This document shows positions 35,871 to 46,300 of a stretch of DNA of 64,000 bases, piece after piece; the stretch's first letter is position 1; each line of letters begins with the position of its first letter. Below the pieces are notes generated by a model. The model was not told the DNA's origin. It saw only the letters and a program-made list of their open reading frames with translations, and made no database searches. The stretch covers positions 1 to 64,000 of the forward strand of contig JAFUFJ010000004.1 of NCBI GenBank assembly GCA_017469955.1, given 5' to 3'. The stretch is from Prevotella sp. Lineage in GTDB: Bacteria; Bacteroidota; Bacteroidia; Bacteroidales; Bacteroidaceae. The translations under genes were made by a program, and so were the position numbers.

Positions 35871-35913
35871 CTTTACAGTCAACAAGAAACATAACTTTCA
35901 AACCATTAATAGT

Positions 35914-36426
35914 ATGAAAAAAGCGATAATGATGCTCGTCATGCTCGTATCGGCCATGACTATGAGCGCCCAAAAGTTTGCTTTGCTCGACATGGAATAC
36001 ATCATGAAGAATATTCCGGCCTACGAGCGTGCCAACGAACAGCTTAACCAGGTGTCGAAAAAGTGGCAGGCTGAAGTAGAGGCTCTTAACACAGAAGCCT
36101 CAACCATGTATAAGAACTATCAGAACGAGGTGGTGTTCCTCTCTGAAGAGCAGAAGAAAGACCGTCAGGAATCCATCATGAAGAAGGAGAAAGAGGCCAG
36201 CGACCTGAAGCGCAAGTATTTCGGTCCTGAGGGCGAGCTCTACAAGAAGCGCGAGAGCCTCATCTCGCCCATTCAGGACGAGATATGGAATGCTGTGAAA
36301 GACATTGCAGAGCTTCGCGGCTACAGTCTTGTGCTCGACCGCGCCTCCGACACAGGAATCATCTACGGATCGCCCAAGATCGACATCTCAAACGAGGTGC
36401 TCCAGAAGCTGGGTTATTCAAATTGA
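35914..36426 (+). CDS. OmpH/Skp family periplasmic chaperone 1
   Basis: Encodes 170 aa with a signal peptide (ends TMSAQ), then KFALLDMEYIMKNIPAYERANEQLNQVSKKW and a long charged coiled coil (residues 45-120). The Skp family forms trimers that hold unfolded outer-membrane proteins on the way to BamA. It is 43 bp after bamA and the first of three paralogues. The start is the ATG before the signal peptide. Confidence 0.9.
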   Translation: MKKAIMMLVMLVSAMTMSAQKFALLDMEYIMKNIPAYERANEQLNQVSKKWQAEVEALNTEASTMYKNYQNEVVFLSEEQKKDRQESIMKKEKEASDLKRKYFGPEGELYKKRESLISPIQDEIWNAVKDIAELRGYSLVLDRASDTGIIYGSPKIDISNEVLQKLGYSN

Positions 36427-36495
36427 CAAGTTGAAAGACCTGCTAATTGACAGAGCAACAAAATAATTAATTAACAAAATAACAACGTAACGACA

Positions 36496-36990
36496 ATGAA
36501 AAAGATTATGATCATGATGATGCTCTTCGCACCGATGAGCATCTTCGCCCAGAAGTTTGGCCATGTTGACACCCAATCCATCATCTCGACCCTGCCTGAA
36601 ATCAGCAAGGTCGACGGAGAAATAAAGGCGCTTGCACAAGAGAAGGACAACCAAATCCAGGCCATGGCACAGGAGTTCCAGCGCAAAGTGGAGGAATATC
36701 AGAAGAACCTCAGCACCATGAACCAGACCAAGAAGGACGAGGTGGAGAAGGAACTTGGCGACATGCAGCAGAAAATCCAGCAGGCAAATCAGGATGCTCA
36801 GCAAGAGCTTGCACAGGTTCAAAGAGAAAAGTATGAGCCCATCCAGAACAAGATCCGCACAGCCATCGAGAACGTAGGCAAGGCCGGAGGCTATATATAC
36901 ATCTTCGAGACGGGCGTTGCCCTCTATACTGGTCCCGACTCCAAGGACGTCACTGCCGACGTAAAGGCCGAACTCTCCAAGATGAAATAA
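36496..36990 (+). CDS. OmpH/Skp family periplasmic chaperone 2
   Basis: Encodes 164 aa with a signal peptide (ends IFAQ). It starts KFGHVDTQSIISTLPEISKVDGEIKALAQEK and has a coiled coil rich in Gln and Lys (QNLSTMNQTKKDEVEKELGDMQ region). Same family as its neighbours but clearly diverged, so an old duplication. It lies 69 bp after the first copy. Confidence 0.9.
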   Translation: MKKIMIMMMLFAPMSIFAQKFGHVDTQSIISTLPEISKVDGEIKALAQEKDNQIQAMAQEFQRKVEEYQKNLSTMNQTKKDEVEKELGDMQQKIQQANQDAQQELAQVQREKYEPIQNKIRTAIENVGKAGGYIYIFETGVALYTGPDSKDVTADVKAELSKMK

Positions 36991-36993
36991 AGA

Positions 36994-37038
36994 AGACCGT
37001 CGCCCAAGTCCTCCCCCGCAGGAGGACAAGGGCGGTCT
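36994..37038 (+). terminator. GC-rich hairpin between skp paralogues 2 and 3
   Basis: AGACCG-CGCCC-TCCTCC pairs with GGAGGA-GGGCGGTCT. No T-tract follows, so it may attenuate or stabilise rather than stop the transcript. A second small hairpin (CCTTC/GAAGG) lies near 37074. Confidence 0.4.
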
Positions 37039-37122
37039 ATAAAGAGAGCCAAGAGGACAGAAGCCTCTCCCAACCCTTCCGACCGAAGGGAAGTTACAAA
37101 CCTGTTAAATAGGAATCTTGAT

Positions 37123-37716
37123 ATGAAAGAAACTTTAATAGATAAACATTCCACTCTCCAACCCTCAGTCATGAGCGTCTGGAAGAGGCTTCTGCTCGTT
37201 GTCTTTTGTGCCCTTCCGTCTGCCTTGCAGGCACAAGAAGAGGAGCAGGTCGTACAGCTGCAACAGTTTCTTTTCGGCTATTTCAGCTACGAACAGGCCA
37301 TGAAAGCCATGCCCGAATATGCAAAAGTAGAGCAAGACATGGCTGCCCTTCGCAAGCAATACGACAACGAAGCCAAACGGGCCGAAGACGAGTTCAACCT
37401 GAAATACGAAGACTTCCTGGAGGGACAACGCGACTTTGCGCCCTCGATACTGAAGAAAAGACAGGCTGAACTGCAAGACATCCTCGACAAGAACGTCGCC
37501 TTCCGCAAGGAAGCCCAGCGCCTGATCGACCAGGCAAGGCAGGAGGCTCTGCAGCCCTTGCGCGACAAAATCAGCGTGGCTTTGCAGCGATTGGCAGGCA
37601 TCCGAGGCTATGCTTTCGTCCTCAACACCGACGGCGACGCCCTGCCTTTCGTTGACGCAACGCGCGGAGAGGACATCAATGCCACGCTGCAGAACATCCT
37701 TCAGACCATGCAATAA
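37123..37716 (+). CDS. OmpH/Skp family periplasmic chaperone 3
   Basis: Encodes 197 aa from ATG 37123, which has AGGA at good spacing; ATG 37171 would give a tighter signal peptide (MSVWKRLLLVVFCALPSALQAQ). The mature part has FSYEQAMKAMPEYAKVEQDMAALRKQYDNEAKRAEDEF and a long coiled coil, matching Skp-like proteins. It is the most diverged of the three and ends 60-150 bp before murI, depending on the murI start. Confidence 0.8.
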   Translation: MKETLIDKHSTLQPSVMSVWKRLLLVVFCALPSALQAQEEEQVVQLQQFLFGYFSYEQAMKAMPEYAKVEQDMAALRKQYDNEAKRAEDEFNLKYEDFLEGQRDFAPSILKKRQAELQDILDKNVAFRKEAQRLIDQARQEALQPLRDKISVALQRLAGIRGYAFVLNTDGDALPFVDATRGEDINATLQNILQTMQ

Positions 37717-37863
37717 GACGCATCGCGGTGCTGAAAGGAGCCCCGGGCCGGACATTCCTGCCGGCATTCCCGGCCATTGCCGGCTGCCGGACGGCATGCA
37801 CCATCCCCGAGTCTTCCACTTTTTCAGAAGCACCCTTCTCCATCATCCATTCCTTATCAGAAC

Positions 37864-38724
37864 GTGGGACCCATCGGTATCTTCGATTCCGGCTATGGCG
37901 GACTGACCATTCTCAATGCCATACGCCAGAGATTGCCCGAGTACGACTACCTGTACTTGGGCGACAATGCCCGTGCGCCCTACGGCTCGCGCTCGTTCGA
38001 CGTCGTCTATCAGTTCACCAGACAGGCCGTTGAACGCCTATTTTCCATGGGATGCAGACTCGTCATCCTCGGCTGCAATACGGCATCAGCCAAGGCCTTG
38101 CGCACCATTCAGCAGAACGACCTGCCCCTGTTCGAGGCCAACGAACGGGCTGAAGGCACACCTTTCTCCGGCAGCCACCGCGTGCTTGGCATCATACGTC
38201 CCACAGCGGAAGCCATCGGAAGCATCACCCGTTCGCGGCACATCGGCATCCTTGCCACCGAAGGCACCATACGAAGCCACAGCTACGACCTTGAGATTCA
38301 CAAGCTCTATCCCGACATCCAAGTCACAGGAGTGGCCTGTCCGCTGTGGGCAGCCATCGTCGAAGCAGGCGAGACCGACAGCCCGGGAGCCGACTATTTC
38401 GTAGGCAAGCGCATCAGACAGCTCCTCGAAGCCGACCCCCTTATCGACAGTATCATCCTTGGATGCACCCACTACCCGCTGCTTTTCGACAGCATACGCC
38501 GCCACGTGCCGAAGCATATCGCCGTCCTACCGCAAGGAAGCTACGTCGCAGAGAGCCTTGCCGACTACCTGAAGCGCCACCCTGCACTCGAAGAACAGTG
38601 CACCCGCAACGCCACAACACGCTATCTCACCACCGAGAATGCTGACGCCTTCCGCGAATCAGCACAAAAGTTCCTGCAGCAACCCATCACCCACGTCGAG
38701 AACATCACCCTCGCAGGCTGCTGA
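37864..38724 (+). CDS. murI: glutamate racemase
   Basis: Encodes 286 aa from GTG 37864. The active-site motifs are GIFDSGYGGLTIL, the first cysteine in LVILGCNTASAKALR and the second in IILGCTHYPLLFDSI, the expected Cys pair. It makes D-glutamate for peptidoglycan. No in-frame ATG lies near the conserved N-terminus. GTG at 37864 (before GPIGIFDSGYGG) fits the family best; TTG at 37777 would add a Pro/Ser-rich tail of 29 residues. It closes the envelope gene run. Confidence 0.9.
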   Translation: MGPIGIFDSGYGGLTILNAIRQRLPEYDYLYLGDNARAPYGSRSFDVVYQFTRQAVERLFSMGCRLVILGCNTASAKALRTIQQNDLPLFEANERAEGTPFSGSHRVLGIIRPTAEAIGSITRSRHIGILATEGTIRSHSYDLEIHKLYPDIQVTGVACPLWAAIVEAGETDSPGADYFVGKRIRQLLEADPLIDSIILGCTHYPLLFDSIRRHVPKHIAVLPQGSYVAESLADYLKRHPALEEQCTRNATTRYLTTENADAFRESAQKFLQQPITHVENITLAGC

Positions 38725-38810
38725 CATCCCCTCGCCTTTCAGCCCACGACACCCCCTTCTTCGCCCGACAACCGTTTCCCCTCTTTCCGGGAAACCGCAG
38801 ACTCCGTCTT

Positions 38811-38917
38811 CAGAAAGCTATCCTTTCAAGTCGAGAATCCATAGACTTCTGCACGAGAAAGCTATCCTTTCTCGACCATAACCCATAGACTTCTCAGGCA
38901 GAACTCTTAGCTTTCTC
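38811..38917. repeat. modular 22-bp-period palindrome array A7 (5 modules)
   Basis: Five modules with spacers gtc, cac, gac, agg. The central module GAGAAAGCTATCCTTTCTC has perfect 7-bp arms. The last is CAGAACTCTTAGCTTTCTC. It lies in the 311-bp gap after murI, which otherwise shows only a weak GTTTCCC/GGGAAAC hairpin near 38774. Confidence 0.85.
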
Positions 38918-39035
38918 AGGCAGAACACCGATGCCCGTCCGCCAGATTGCTGACATGCCCGTCCGAAAAGGTTAAGGATTTTTAACGTACACTGGGCTTA
39001 AACGTATTCACGCCCGCGCGCGTCTTATATAATGT

Positions 39036-41570
39036 ATGAATCGATTTATCATGACAGCGATGCTGCTGTTGGGCGCGATGGCAGCATCAGCCCAGGGTTT
39101 TGTGCGCGGAAAAGTAGTCGACAAGACTACCGATGAGGCGCTTCCGTTTGTGAATGTCAAGGTTGTAAGGCAAGCCGACAGCGGGTTTGCCGGTGGAGGT
39201 GTGACCGACGTCGAAGGCAGTTTCAGCATACAAGGACTGCAGGAGGGACGCTATGAGCTGCAGGTTTCGATGGTCGGATACAAGGAACTCAGCCGTCAGT
39301 TCTCCGTCACGCGGGAGAAGACGGGCGTGTCGCTGGGCAAGATTCGCCTCAGCGAAGACGCCAAAATGCTGAAGGAAGTGACCGTGACAGGTCAGCAGTC
39401 AACCATGAAACTGGAAGTAGACCGCAAGACGTTCGACGTCTCTCAGGACATCTCCAATGCAGGACAGGCAGCCACAGACGTGCTGGAAAACATCCCAAGC
39501 GTTGAGGTAGACAACGACGGAAACATATCGTTGCGGGGCAACGAGAGCGTCGAAGTATGGATTAATGGCAAAGCCTCGGGCCTCACAACCGACAACCGTG
39601 CGCAGATACTTCAGCAGCTTCCTGCCGAAAGCATCGAACGCATCGAGGTGATAGACAATCCCTCGGCCAAGTTCTCGGCTGAGGGATCGGCAGGCATCAT
39701 CAATATCGTCCTGAAGAAAGACCGTAAGCCAGGCTACTATGGATCGGTACAAGCGGGGGCCGCAACCCGCGGTGGAGCTCACTCAAGTTTCAACGTAAAC
39801 TACAACAGTTCGCTGCTCGATGCCTACCTGAACGTGGGCTACCGGCACCGGAAAAACAACGGAAAGTCGGAGAGCGAGCAGTACTATCCGCTCAGCAACG
39901 AGTGGCAACGCTATGCATCACGCTCGACCAACATGGGCAACAACCTCTTCTCACGGGCCGGCTTGACATGGCATGCCACCGGAAAAGACGACCTGACGCT
40001 GTCGGGAATGATGATGCACGGAGGCCGTCACGACTGGTCAACAACGCCCTATCACTATGGAACGGGCGACACAGAGATCTCGCTCATGACCCGGAAGACT
40101 ACAGGAGGAGGACACATGCACATGATACATGGCGAGCTGAACTGGCAACATCACTTCTCGGAAGACGGACGCCACTTCCTCGACATCACGGCATCTGCCG
40201 ACCGCTGGAAGAACAATGACGACAATGTCTACCAAGACTCTACCGTGGAAGCACTGCGGCTTGCCGACGCGACAGCCGGCCAATATGCCTACGGACCGGC
40301 CACATACAGCTACCAACGCCGGCCGATGCACATCAACAACCGGGCCTACGAAGTGAAAGCCGACTACGAGAACCCCATCACCGAGCAGCTCAAGCTGCAG
40401 GCCGGATATCAGGGACGATTCTCACATGAGAACACTCCGCAGGAGTCATACGTCGACAACCTCTACTTCGACGGACGCAATGCACACGAAGACACCGGCT
40501 ATTTCAACCGCTTCATCTACGACATGGATCTGCATGCTCTCTATGCCACCGTCAACTATACACTGGGCAAGCTCGGCGTGATGGGAGGCCTGCGCGGAGA
40601 ATACTGGAAAGTAAACACCGAAAGCTACGACTGGGAACAGGAACACAACTCCGACAAGCGCGAGGCTGCTTTCAAAAAAGACTACTTCCAACTCTTCCCC
40701 TCGCTCTTCCTCTCCTATCAGCTTACTCCCAACGATCAGCTGCAACTCAACTACACCCGGCGCCTGCGCCGTCCGTGGGGAGGACAACTGAACTCATTCA
40801 AAGACACGAGAGATGCCACGCGCATCTCCTTCGGTAACCCCGAACTGACACCAGAGTTCTCCAACTCTTTCTCCTTCAACTACCTGCGCACCTGGACCGA
40901 ACACTCGCTGCTGCTCTCAGCCTACTACCGGCCAACCACCGACGTGATGCAGCGCATCAACTGGATATCGTCGGCAGACGGACTGATGTATCAAACCCAT
41001 AAAAACGTAGCAAAGAGCCAGAGCGAAGGCGTCGAGCTCACGGTGAAAAACAAGCTGTTACGCATTGTTGACTTGTCGACCAACGTCAATGCATACTACT
41101 ATAAGCTCAACGGATTTGCCTATACCATCGACGGACAGACGATCACTGGCGACGAGAATCATAACTTTACATGGAACGCACGCATGCAGGCCTCGGTGGT
41201 ATTGCCCTACGATATCTCGATGCAACTGAGCGGACGCTACCGTTCACGGCAAGTCATCACGCAAGGATATCGCAAGGCTGGCTACGACATGGACCTCGGT
41301 GTCCGCAAAAACTTCTTCGACAAGAAACTCGTCTTGGCCGTCAATTGCCGCGACTTGCTGAACTCACGCCGGTTCAGAAACTTCACATCAAGCGAGTCGT
41401 TCGAACGACATCAGATGTTCAAACGCGGAGGAAGAAACCTTACTTTCACCCTGACGTGGAACTTCGGAACCAACAATGCCAAGAAACCAGAGGGCAGACC
41501 TGGCGAACAAGGAGAACAGGACGACAGCCAACAAAGCAGCAGTTACGACAGCGGAATGGGCGACGATTAA
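39036..41570 (+). CDS. outer-membrane beta-barrel receptor with carboxypeptidase-like regulatory domain
   Basis: Encodes 844 aa with a signal peptide (ends AASAQ). A CarboxypepD_reg-like domain (VRGKVVDKTTDEALPFVNVKV) and a plug domain (ATDVLENIPSVEVDNDGNISLRGNESVEVWINGK, IERIEVIDNPSAKFSAEGSAGIINIVLKK) are followed by a TonB-dependent-type barrel (the outer_membrane_beta-barrel family). No SusD partner is present, so it probably imports or binds something other than a SusCD glycan, such as a metal complex or peptide. The C-terminal tail past the last strand is long and Gln/Ser-rich (GEQGEQDDSQQSSSYDSG). Confidence 0.85.
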   Translation: MNRFIMTAMLLLGAMAASAQGFVRGKVVDKTTDEALPFVNVKVVRQADSGFAGGGVTDVEGSFSIQGLQEGRYELQVSMVGYKELSRQFSVTREKTGVSLGKIRLSEDAKMLKEVTVTGQQSTMKLEVDRKTFDVSQDISNAGQAATDVLENIPSVEVDNDGNISLRGNESVEVWINGKASGLTTDNRAQILQQLPAESIERIEVIDNPSAKFSAEGSAGIINIVLKKDRKPGYYGSVQAGAATRGGAHSSFNVNYNSSLLDAYLNVGYRHRKNNGKSESEQYYPLSNEWQRYASRSTNMGNNLFSRAGLTWHATGKDDLTLSGMMMHGGRHDWSTTPYHYGTGDTEISLMTRKTTGGGHMHMIHGELNWQHHFSEDGRHFLDITASADRWKNNDDNVYQDSTVEALRLADATAGQYAYGPATYSYQRRPMHINNRAYEVKADYENPITEQLKLQAGYQGRFSHENTPQESYVDNLYFDGRNAHEDTGYFNRFIYDMDLHALYATVNYTLGKLGVMGGLRGEYWKVNTESYDWEQEHNSDKREAAFKKDYFQLFPSLFLSYQLTPNDQLQLNYTRRLRRPWGGQLNSFKDTRDATRISFGNPELTPEFSNSFSFNYLRTWTEHSLLLSAYYRPTTDVMQRINWISSADGLMYQTHKNVAKSQSEGVELTVKNKLLRIVDLSTNVNAYYYKLNGFAYTIDGQTITGDENHNFTWNARMQASVVLPYDISMQLSGRYRSRQVITQGYRKAGYDMDLGVRKNFFDKKLVLAVNCRDLLNSRRFRNFTSSESFERHQMFKRGGRNLTFTLTWNFGTNNAKKPEGRPGEQGEQDDSQQSSSYDSGMGDD

Positions 41571-41612
41571 ACATCACGACACCCTTTCTCGCGAAAAAGA
41601 ACACAGAAAAAA

Positions 41613-41668
41613 CTCGGCTCCCACACGACAGACGGACTTCTTTCCGCATCCTTCGTGTGAGGGCCGAG
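41613..41668. terminator. convergent hairpin between the receptor and phosphatase genes
   Basis: CTCGGCTCCCACACGA (41613-41628) pairs with TCGTGTGAGGGCCGAG (41653-41668) with small central mismatches, between two converging genes. Confidence 0.6.
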
Positions 41669-41747
41669 CCTCGTTATCTGCACAAAAAGAAACTTCTCTC
41701 TGAAGAAACGCCATGCTCAGTTAGAGAGAAGTCTATAGATTTACGCC

Positions 41748-43232
41748 CTATTGCTGGTCGGCAACCTCAGTAATAGGATTGCCGATACAAGAATTTGGCA
41801 TCTGAATATGAAGCATCGCACAAATGGTTGGAGCCACGTCAATCATGTGGTTAGTGCGTGAAGAATGACCATGCTTCACATGCCAGCCGAAGAATACGCA
41901 CGGGATATGTGAGTCATAAGGATTCCATGCACCGTGGGTTGTGCCCCTATAGTCATTCCCTGGTACAAAATCATAGAGACCGGAACGGGTCACACAGTAG
42001 ATGTCTCCTGAGCGCTGTGAGTTCCATCCGTTGATGAGTTGCTCTTTCAAGAAGGCGGGAACGGTAGCCTGTGCAGCATTGGCAAGGTCGATGACATAGA
42101 GCAAATCCTTCTCCTGCTTCAGGAAATCAACGGCTTCGTCAACCACGTCTTGCAACTTAATACCCGCATTCTTGATACCCGGACGGTCGAGGAATATCTT
42201 ATAAGAATAGGTAAAGGGAGCCATGTTCTCAAGGCCGAACTTAGCCTTCAGATGATCATTCAGGCGCTTTCTGGCATCACCAACGCTCCATCCTCCGGCA
42301 GGAATGCGGTGTTCGTTGAGCATAGTTGAGTTGTGGGCAGCGCCGTGATCTGCCGAAAGAAAAAGAAGATACTGCCCCTTGCCCACGGTTTTGTCAAGGT
42401 AAGTCAGGAATTTCGACAAGTCTTTATCCAGTTGCATGTACACTTCGTAGTTCTCTTCTCCACGAGTTCCATACGAGTGGGCTATGGCATCTGTGGGTGA
42501 CACACTGATACAAATCATGTCGGTTTCACCGCGTTGTCCGAGTCTTTCGTTCTCAATGGCAGCCTGAGCCATGAGGAAAGTCTTGGTGACCCCTATAGGC
42601 GACATTTTGATATCCTTGCCGGGATTCCAGGTATTCTCTTCGTTAAATCTCTTAACCCAGGCAGGAAGCTCGTCCATATAATACGACGAAGTAATGTAGT
42701 GACCCACACCGTTGTCCCACCAATAGGCGGCATCTGCGGCCTGTCCGGCTGGCAAAATAGCAGCACGATCCTTCATGGCAACACCGATAACTTTCGAGCG
42801 ATAATCAGTAGCAACCTTCAGCATGTCGCCGATAGTTGTGGCTGTCATCTTGCGTGGAGACATCTCTCCTGCACGACCTTCACTGCCAACGCTCTTCACA
42901 GAGTGGTCTGAACAGCAGTAGGTGAAACGTCCGTCCATGTAGAAATCGTTACCGGCAATGCTGTGTAAGGCAGGTGTTGAGCCCGTATAGATAGAGGCAT
43001 GTCCGATACCAGTCACAGTGGGAACATAGTTGATGAGGTTGTTGTCGCAGTTGAACCCTTCGTCAACAAGTCGCCGCAGGCCACCTTTCTCATAGTTGTC
43101 ATAATAATAATAAAGGTAGTCCCAGCGCATTTGGTCGACAACTAAACCAACAACAAGCTTCGGTCTTTGTACTTGTGCCGTGGCCGATAGGGCAGCAAAG
43201 CACATTAAAATCGCAACAAAATGTTTTTTCAT
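41748..43232 (-). CDS. PafA-like alkaline phosphatase family protein
   Basis: Encodes 494 aa with a signal peptide (ends LSATAQ). It shows PKLVVGLVVDQMRWDYL (metal Asp near 33) and PTVTGIGHASIYTG with a nucleophilic Thr near residue 74, as in the Bacteroidetes PafA phosphatases that use Thr in place of Ser. FLSADHGAAHN supplies metal ligands later. It should release phosphate from esters in the periplasm, or act as a phosphodiesterase. On the minus strand, TAACTTTG at 43265-43258 is its likely -7 box. Divergent from carB. Confidence 0.85.
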   Translation of the reverse strand: MKKHFVAILMCFAALSATAQVQRPKLVVGLVVDQMRWDYLYYYYDNYEKGGLRRLVDEGFNCDNNLINYVPTVTGIGHASIYTGSTPALHSIAGNDFYMDGRFTYCCSDHSVKSVGSEGRAGEMSPRKMTATTIGDMLKVATDYRSKVIGVAMKDRAAILPAGQAADAAYWWDNGVGHYITSSYYMDELPAWVKRFNEENTWNPGKDIKMSPIGVTKTFLMAQAAIENERLGQRGETDMICISVSPTDAIAHSYGTRGEENYEVYMQLDKDLSKFLTYLDKTVGKGQYLLFLSADHGAAHNSTMLNEHRIPAGGWSVGDARKRLNDHLKAKFGLENMAPFTYSYKIFLDRPGIKNAGIKLQDVVDEAVDFLKQEKDLLYVIDLANAAQATVPAFLKEQLINGWNSQRSGDIYCVTRSGLYDFVPGNDYRGTTHGAWNPYDSHIPCVFFGWHVKHGHSSRTNHMIDVAPTICAMLHIQMPNSCIGNPITEVADQQ

Positions 43233-43257
43233 GTCAATCAGTTTAAAATTATTTCTG

Positions 43258-43265
43258 CAAAGTTA
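43258..43265 (-). promoter_or_regulatory. TAACTTTG -7 box of the phosphatase gene
   Basis: TAnnTTTG match 25 bp before the ATG on the minus strand. The -33 region is AT-rich without a clean TTTG. Confidence 0.6.
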
Positions 43266-43308
43266 GCAATTAATTTTTTAAACATGCCTTTTTTTGAAAT
43301 TAATCAAC

Positions 43309-43316
43309 TAACTTTG
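43309..43316 (+). promoter_or_regulatory. TAACTTTG -7 box of carB
   Basis: TAnnTTTG match 35 bp before the carB ATG. TTTG at 43293 is closer (12 bp) than the usual 19-21 bp. Confidence 0.55.
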
Positions 43317-43350
43317 CAGAAGTTTTTTTGGATAAGACAATATAAGCAGT

Positions 43351-46300
43351 ATGAGGAAGAAATTTAATAAGGTACTCGTGTTAGGATCGGGTGCTTTAAA
43401 GATTGGACAGGCCGGCGAATTCGACTATTCCGGCTCACAAGCACTCAAAGCCTTGCGTGAAGAAGGCATTGAATCGGTGTTGGTCAACCCGAACATCGCT
43501 ACCATTCAAACATCAGAGGGCATTGCTGACAAGGTTTATTTCCAGCCAGTGACGCCCTTTTTCGTAACCGAAATTATCAAGAAAGAACATCCTGATGGGA
43601 TTCTCTTGGCATTCGGAGGACAGACAGCACTCAATTGTGGAACGGCACTTTTCCAGTCGGGAGTACTGCAGAAATATGGCGTTGAAGTGTTAGGAACGAG
43701 TGTAGAGGCCATCATGAACACAGAGGATCGCGACCTGTTTGTCCGCAAGCTTGATGAAGTTGGCTTGAAAACTCCTGTCTCTCATGCTGTGGAGTCGATG
43801 GATGATGCTTTGCGTGCAGCCCGTGAAATAGGCTTTCCTATTATGATAAGGTCGGCCTATGCGCTTGGCGGTTTGGGTTCAGGTATCTGTCCTGACGAAG
43901 CAACTTTCGTTGAAATTGCCGAGAGTGCGTTCACGTTTGCTCCACAGATTCTGGTAGAAGAGTCGTTGAAGGGCTGGAAAGAGATTGAGTTTGAGTGCAT
44001 ACGCGATGCTAATGACCACTGTTTTACGGTAGCATCGATGGAGAATTTCGACCCGCTTGGCATTCACACTGGTGAGTCAATCGTGGTGGCTCCGACATGT
44101 TCGTTGACCGAAGAGCAGGTGAAGATGCTCCAGGATATTACCATTCGTTGCGTGCGCCACTTGAACATTGTGGGTGAGTGTAATATCCAGTTTGCCTTTA
44201 ATGCCACAACCAACGACTACAGAATCATCGAGATCAATGCCCGTCTTTCGCGTTCTTCGGCCTTGGCTTCCAAGGCTACTGGCTATCCGTTGGCATTCGT
44301 TGCTGCCAAGATAGCCTTAGGCTACACGCTCGACCAGATCGGCGAAATGGGCACTCCCCAGTCGGCTTATGTTGCTCCTCAGCTTGATTACATGATCTGC
44401 AAGATACCGCGTTGGGACCTGACTAAGTTCGCTGGTGTGTCGCGTCACATAGGATCGAGCATGAAATCGGTCGGCGAAATCATGTCGATTGGCCGGTCTT
44501 TCGAGGAGATGATCCAGAAAGGCCTGCGCATGATCGGTCAGGGAATGCATGGATTTGTAGGCAACGACCATACCCGTTTTGACGATCTTGACGATGCGCT
44601 TCAGAATCCTACCGACCTGAGAATCTTCGCCATTGCCCAGGCCTTGGAGGAGGGTTATTCGGTTGAACGCATTGAGGAGCTGACGAAAATTGACGTCTGG
44701 TTCCTTGAGCGCCTGAAGCATATTGTCGACCTGAAGCATCAGTTGCTGCAGTATAATGCCCTGGAAGAGCTCCCCGACGAGTTCCTTAGAGAGGTGAAAG
44801 CCGCAGGATTCTCCGACTTCCAGATCGCCCGTTTTGTATTGAAACCCAAGTCGGGCAACATGGAGAAGGAAAACCTTGACGTGCGCCAATACCGCAAAGC
44901 CCGCGGTGTTGTGCCACAGGTGCGCCGCATCGAGACGATCGCTTCCGAGCAGGAGACCAACTATCTTTACTTTACTTACCATGCCGGGACCGACGGCGGG
45001 GCCAGCCTTTCGGCGAAGAACGGCCATGAGCAGCCCTCAGTTGTGGTGCTGGGCTCGGGTGCCTACCGCATCGGTTCGTCGGTAGAGTTTGACTGGTGTT
45101 CGGTGAATGCCATACAGACGGCCCGCAAGCTGGGCTACCAGTCGGTCATGATCAACTACAATCCCGAGACTGTTTCGACCGACTACGACATGTGCGACCG
45201 GCTCTATTTCGACGAGCTTTCGCTGGAACGTGTGCTTGATGTGATAGACCTTGAGCAGCCACGTGGCGTCATTGTGTCGGTGGGAGGCCAGATTCCCAAC
45301 AATCTTGCCTTGAAACTCTACCGCCAAGGAGTGCCCGTTCTGGGAACAAGTCCTGTCGATATCGACCGTGCAGAGAACCGAGACAAGTTCTCAGCCATGC
45401 TTGATAAGCTGAACATTGACCAACCGGCATGGCGCGCTTTGACCTCGCTTGACGACATCAAGGAGTTCGTTAGTGAGGTAGGCTATCCGGTACTTGTGCG
45501 CCCGTCTTACGTCCTTTCAGGTGCAGCAATGAATGTTTGCTACGACGATGAGGAGCTCGAACGCTTCCTGAAGATGGCCACAGAAGTGTCGAAAGACTAT
45601 CCCGTCGTGGTGTCGCAGTTCATGCAAGACACCAAGGAGATTGAGTTTGACGCCGTTGCCGACAAAGGAGAGATCGTCGAATATGCCATCTCCGAGCACA
45701 TCGAGTATGCCGGAGTACACTCAGGAGACGCCACCATGTGCTTCCCGGCCCTGCACATTTACTATGACACCATTCGACGCATCAAGAAGGTTTCGCGCCG
45801 TATTGCCAAGGAGTTGAACATCTCCGGTCCGTTTAATATCCAGTATTTGGCCAAGGACCAGACCCTCCGTGTCATCGAGTGCAACCTGCGTGCTTCGCGT
45901 TCCTTCCCCTTTGTCTCGAAGATACTGAAGCGCAACTTCATCGACACTGCTACTCGCATCATGCTTGAAGCCCCCTATACACGGCCCGACAAGAGCGAGT
46001 TTGACATCGACCGCATTGGCGTTAAAGCCTCACAATTCTCGTTTGCACGACTCCAGAATGCCGACCCTGTACTGGGTGTTGACATGTCGTCGACGGGCGA
46101 AGTGGGCTGCCTTGGCGACGACTTCAACGAGGCCTTGCTCAATGCTCTGATAGCAACGGGCTACCGTTTGCCGAAGAAGAACATCCTCATCTCTTCGGGT
46201 GGTGCCAAGAGCAAGGTCGACTTGCTCGATGCAGGGCGCATGCTTGTCAAGAACGGCTACGCCATCTATGCCACGGGAGGCACAGCCCGCTTCTTCAACG

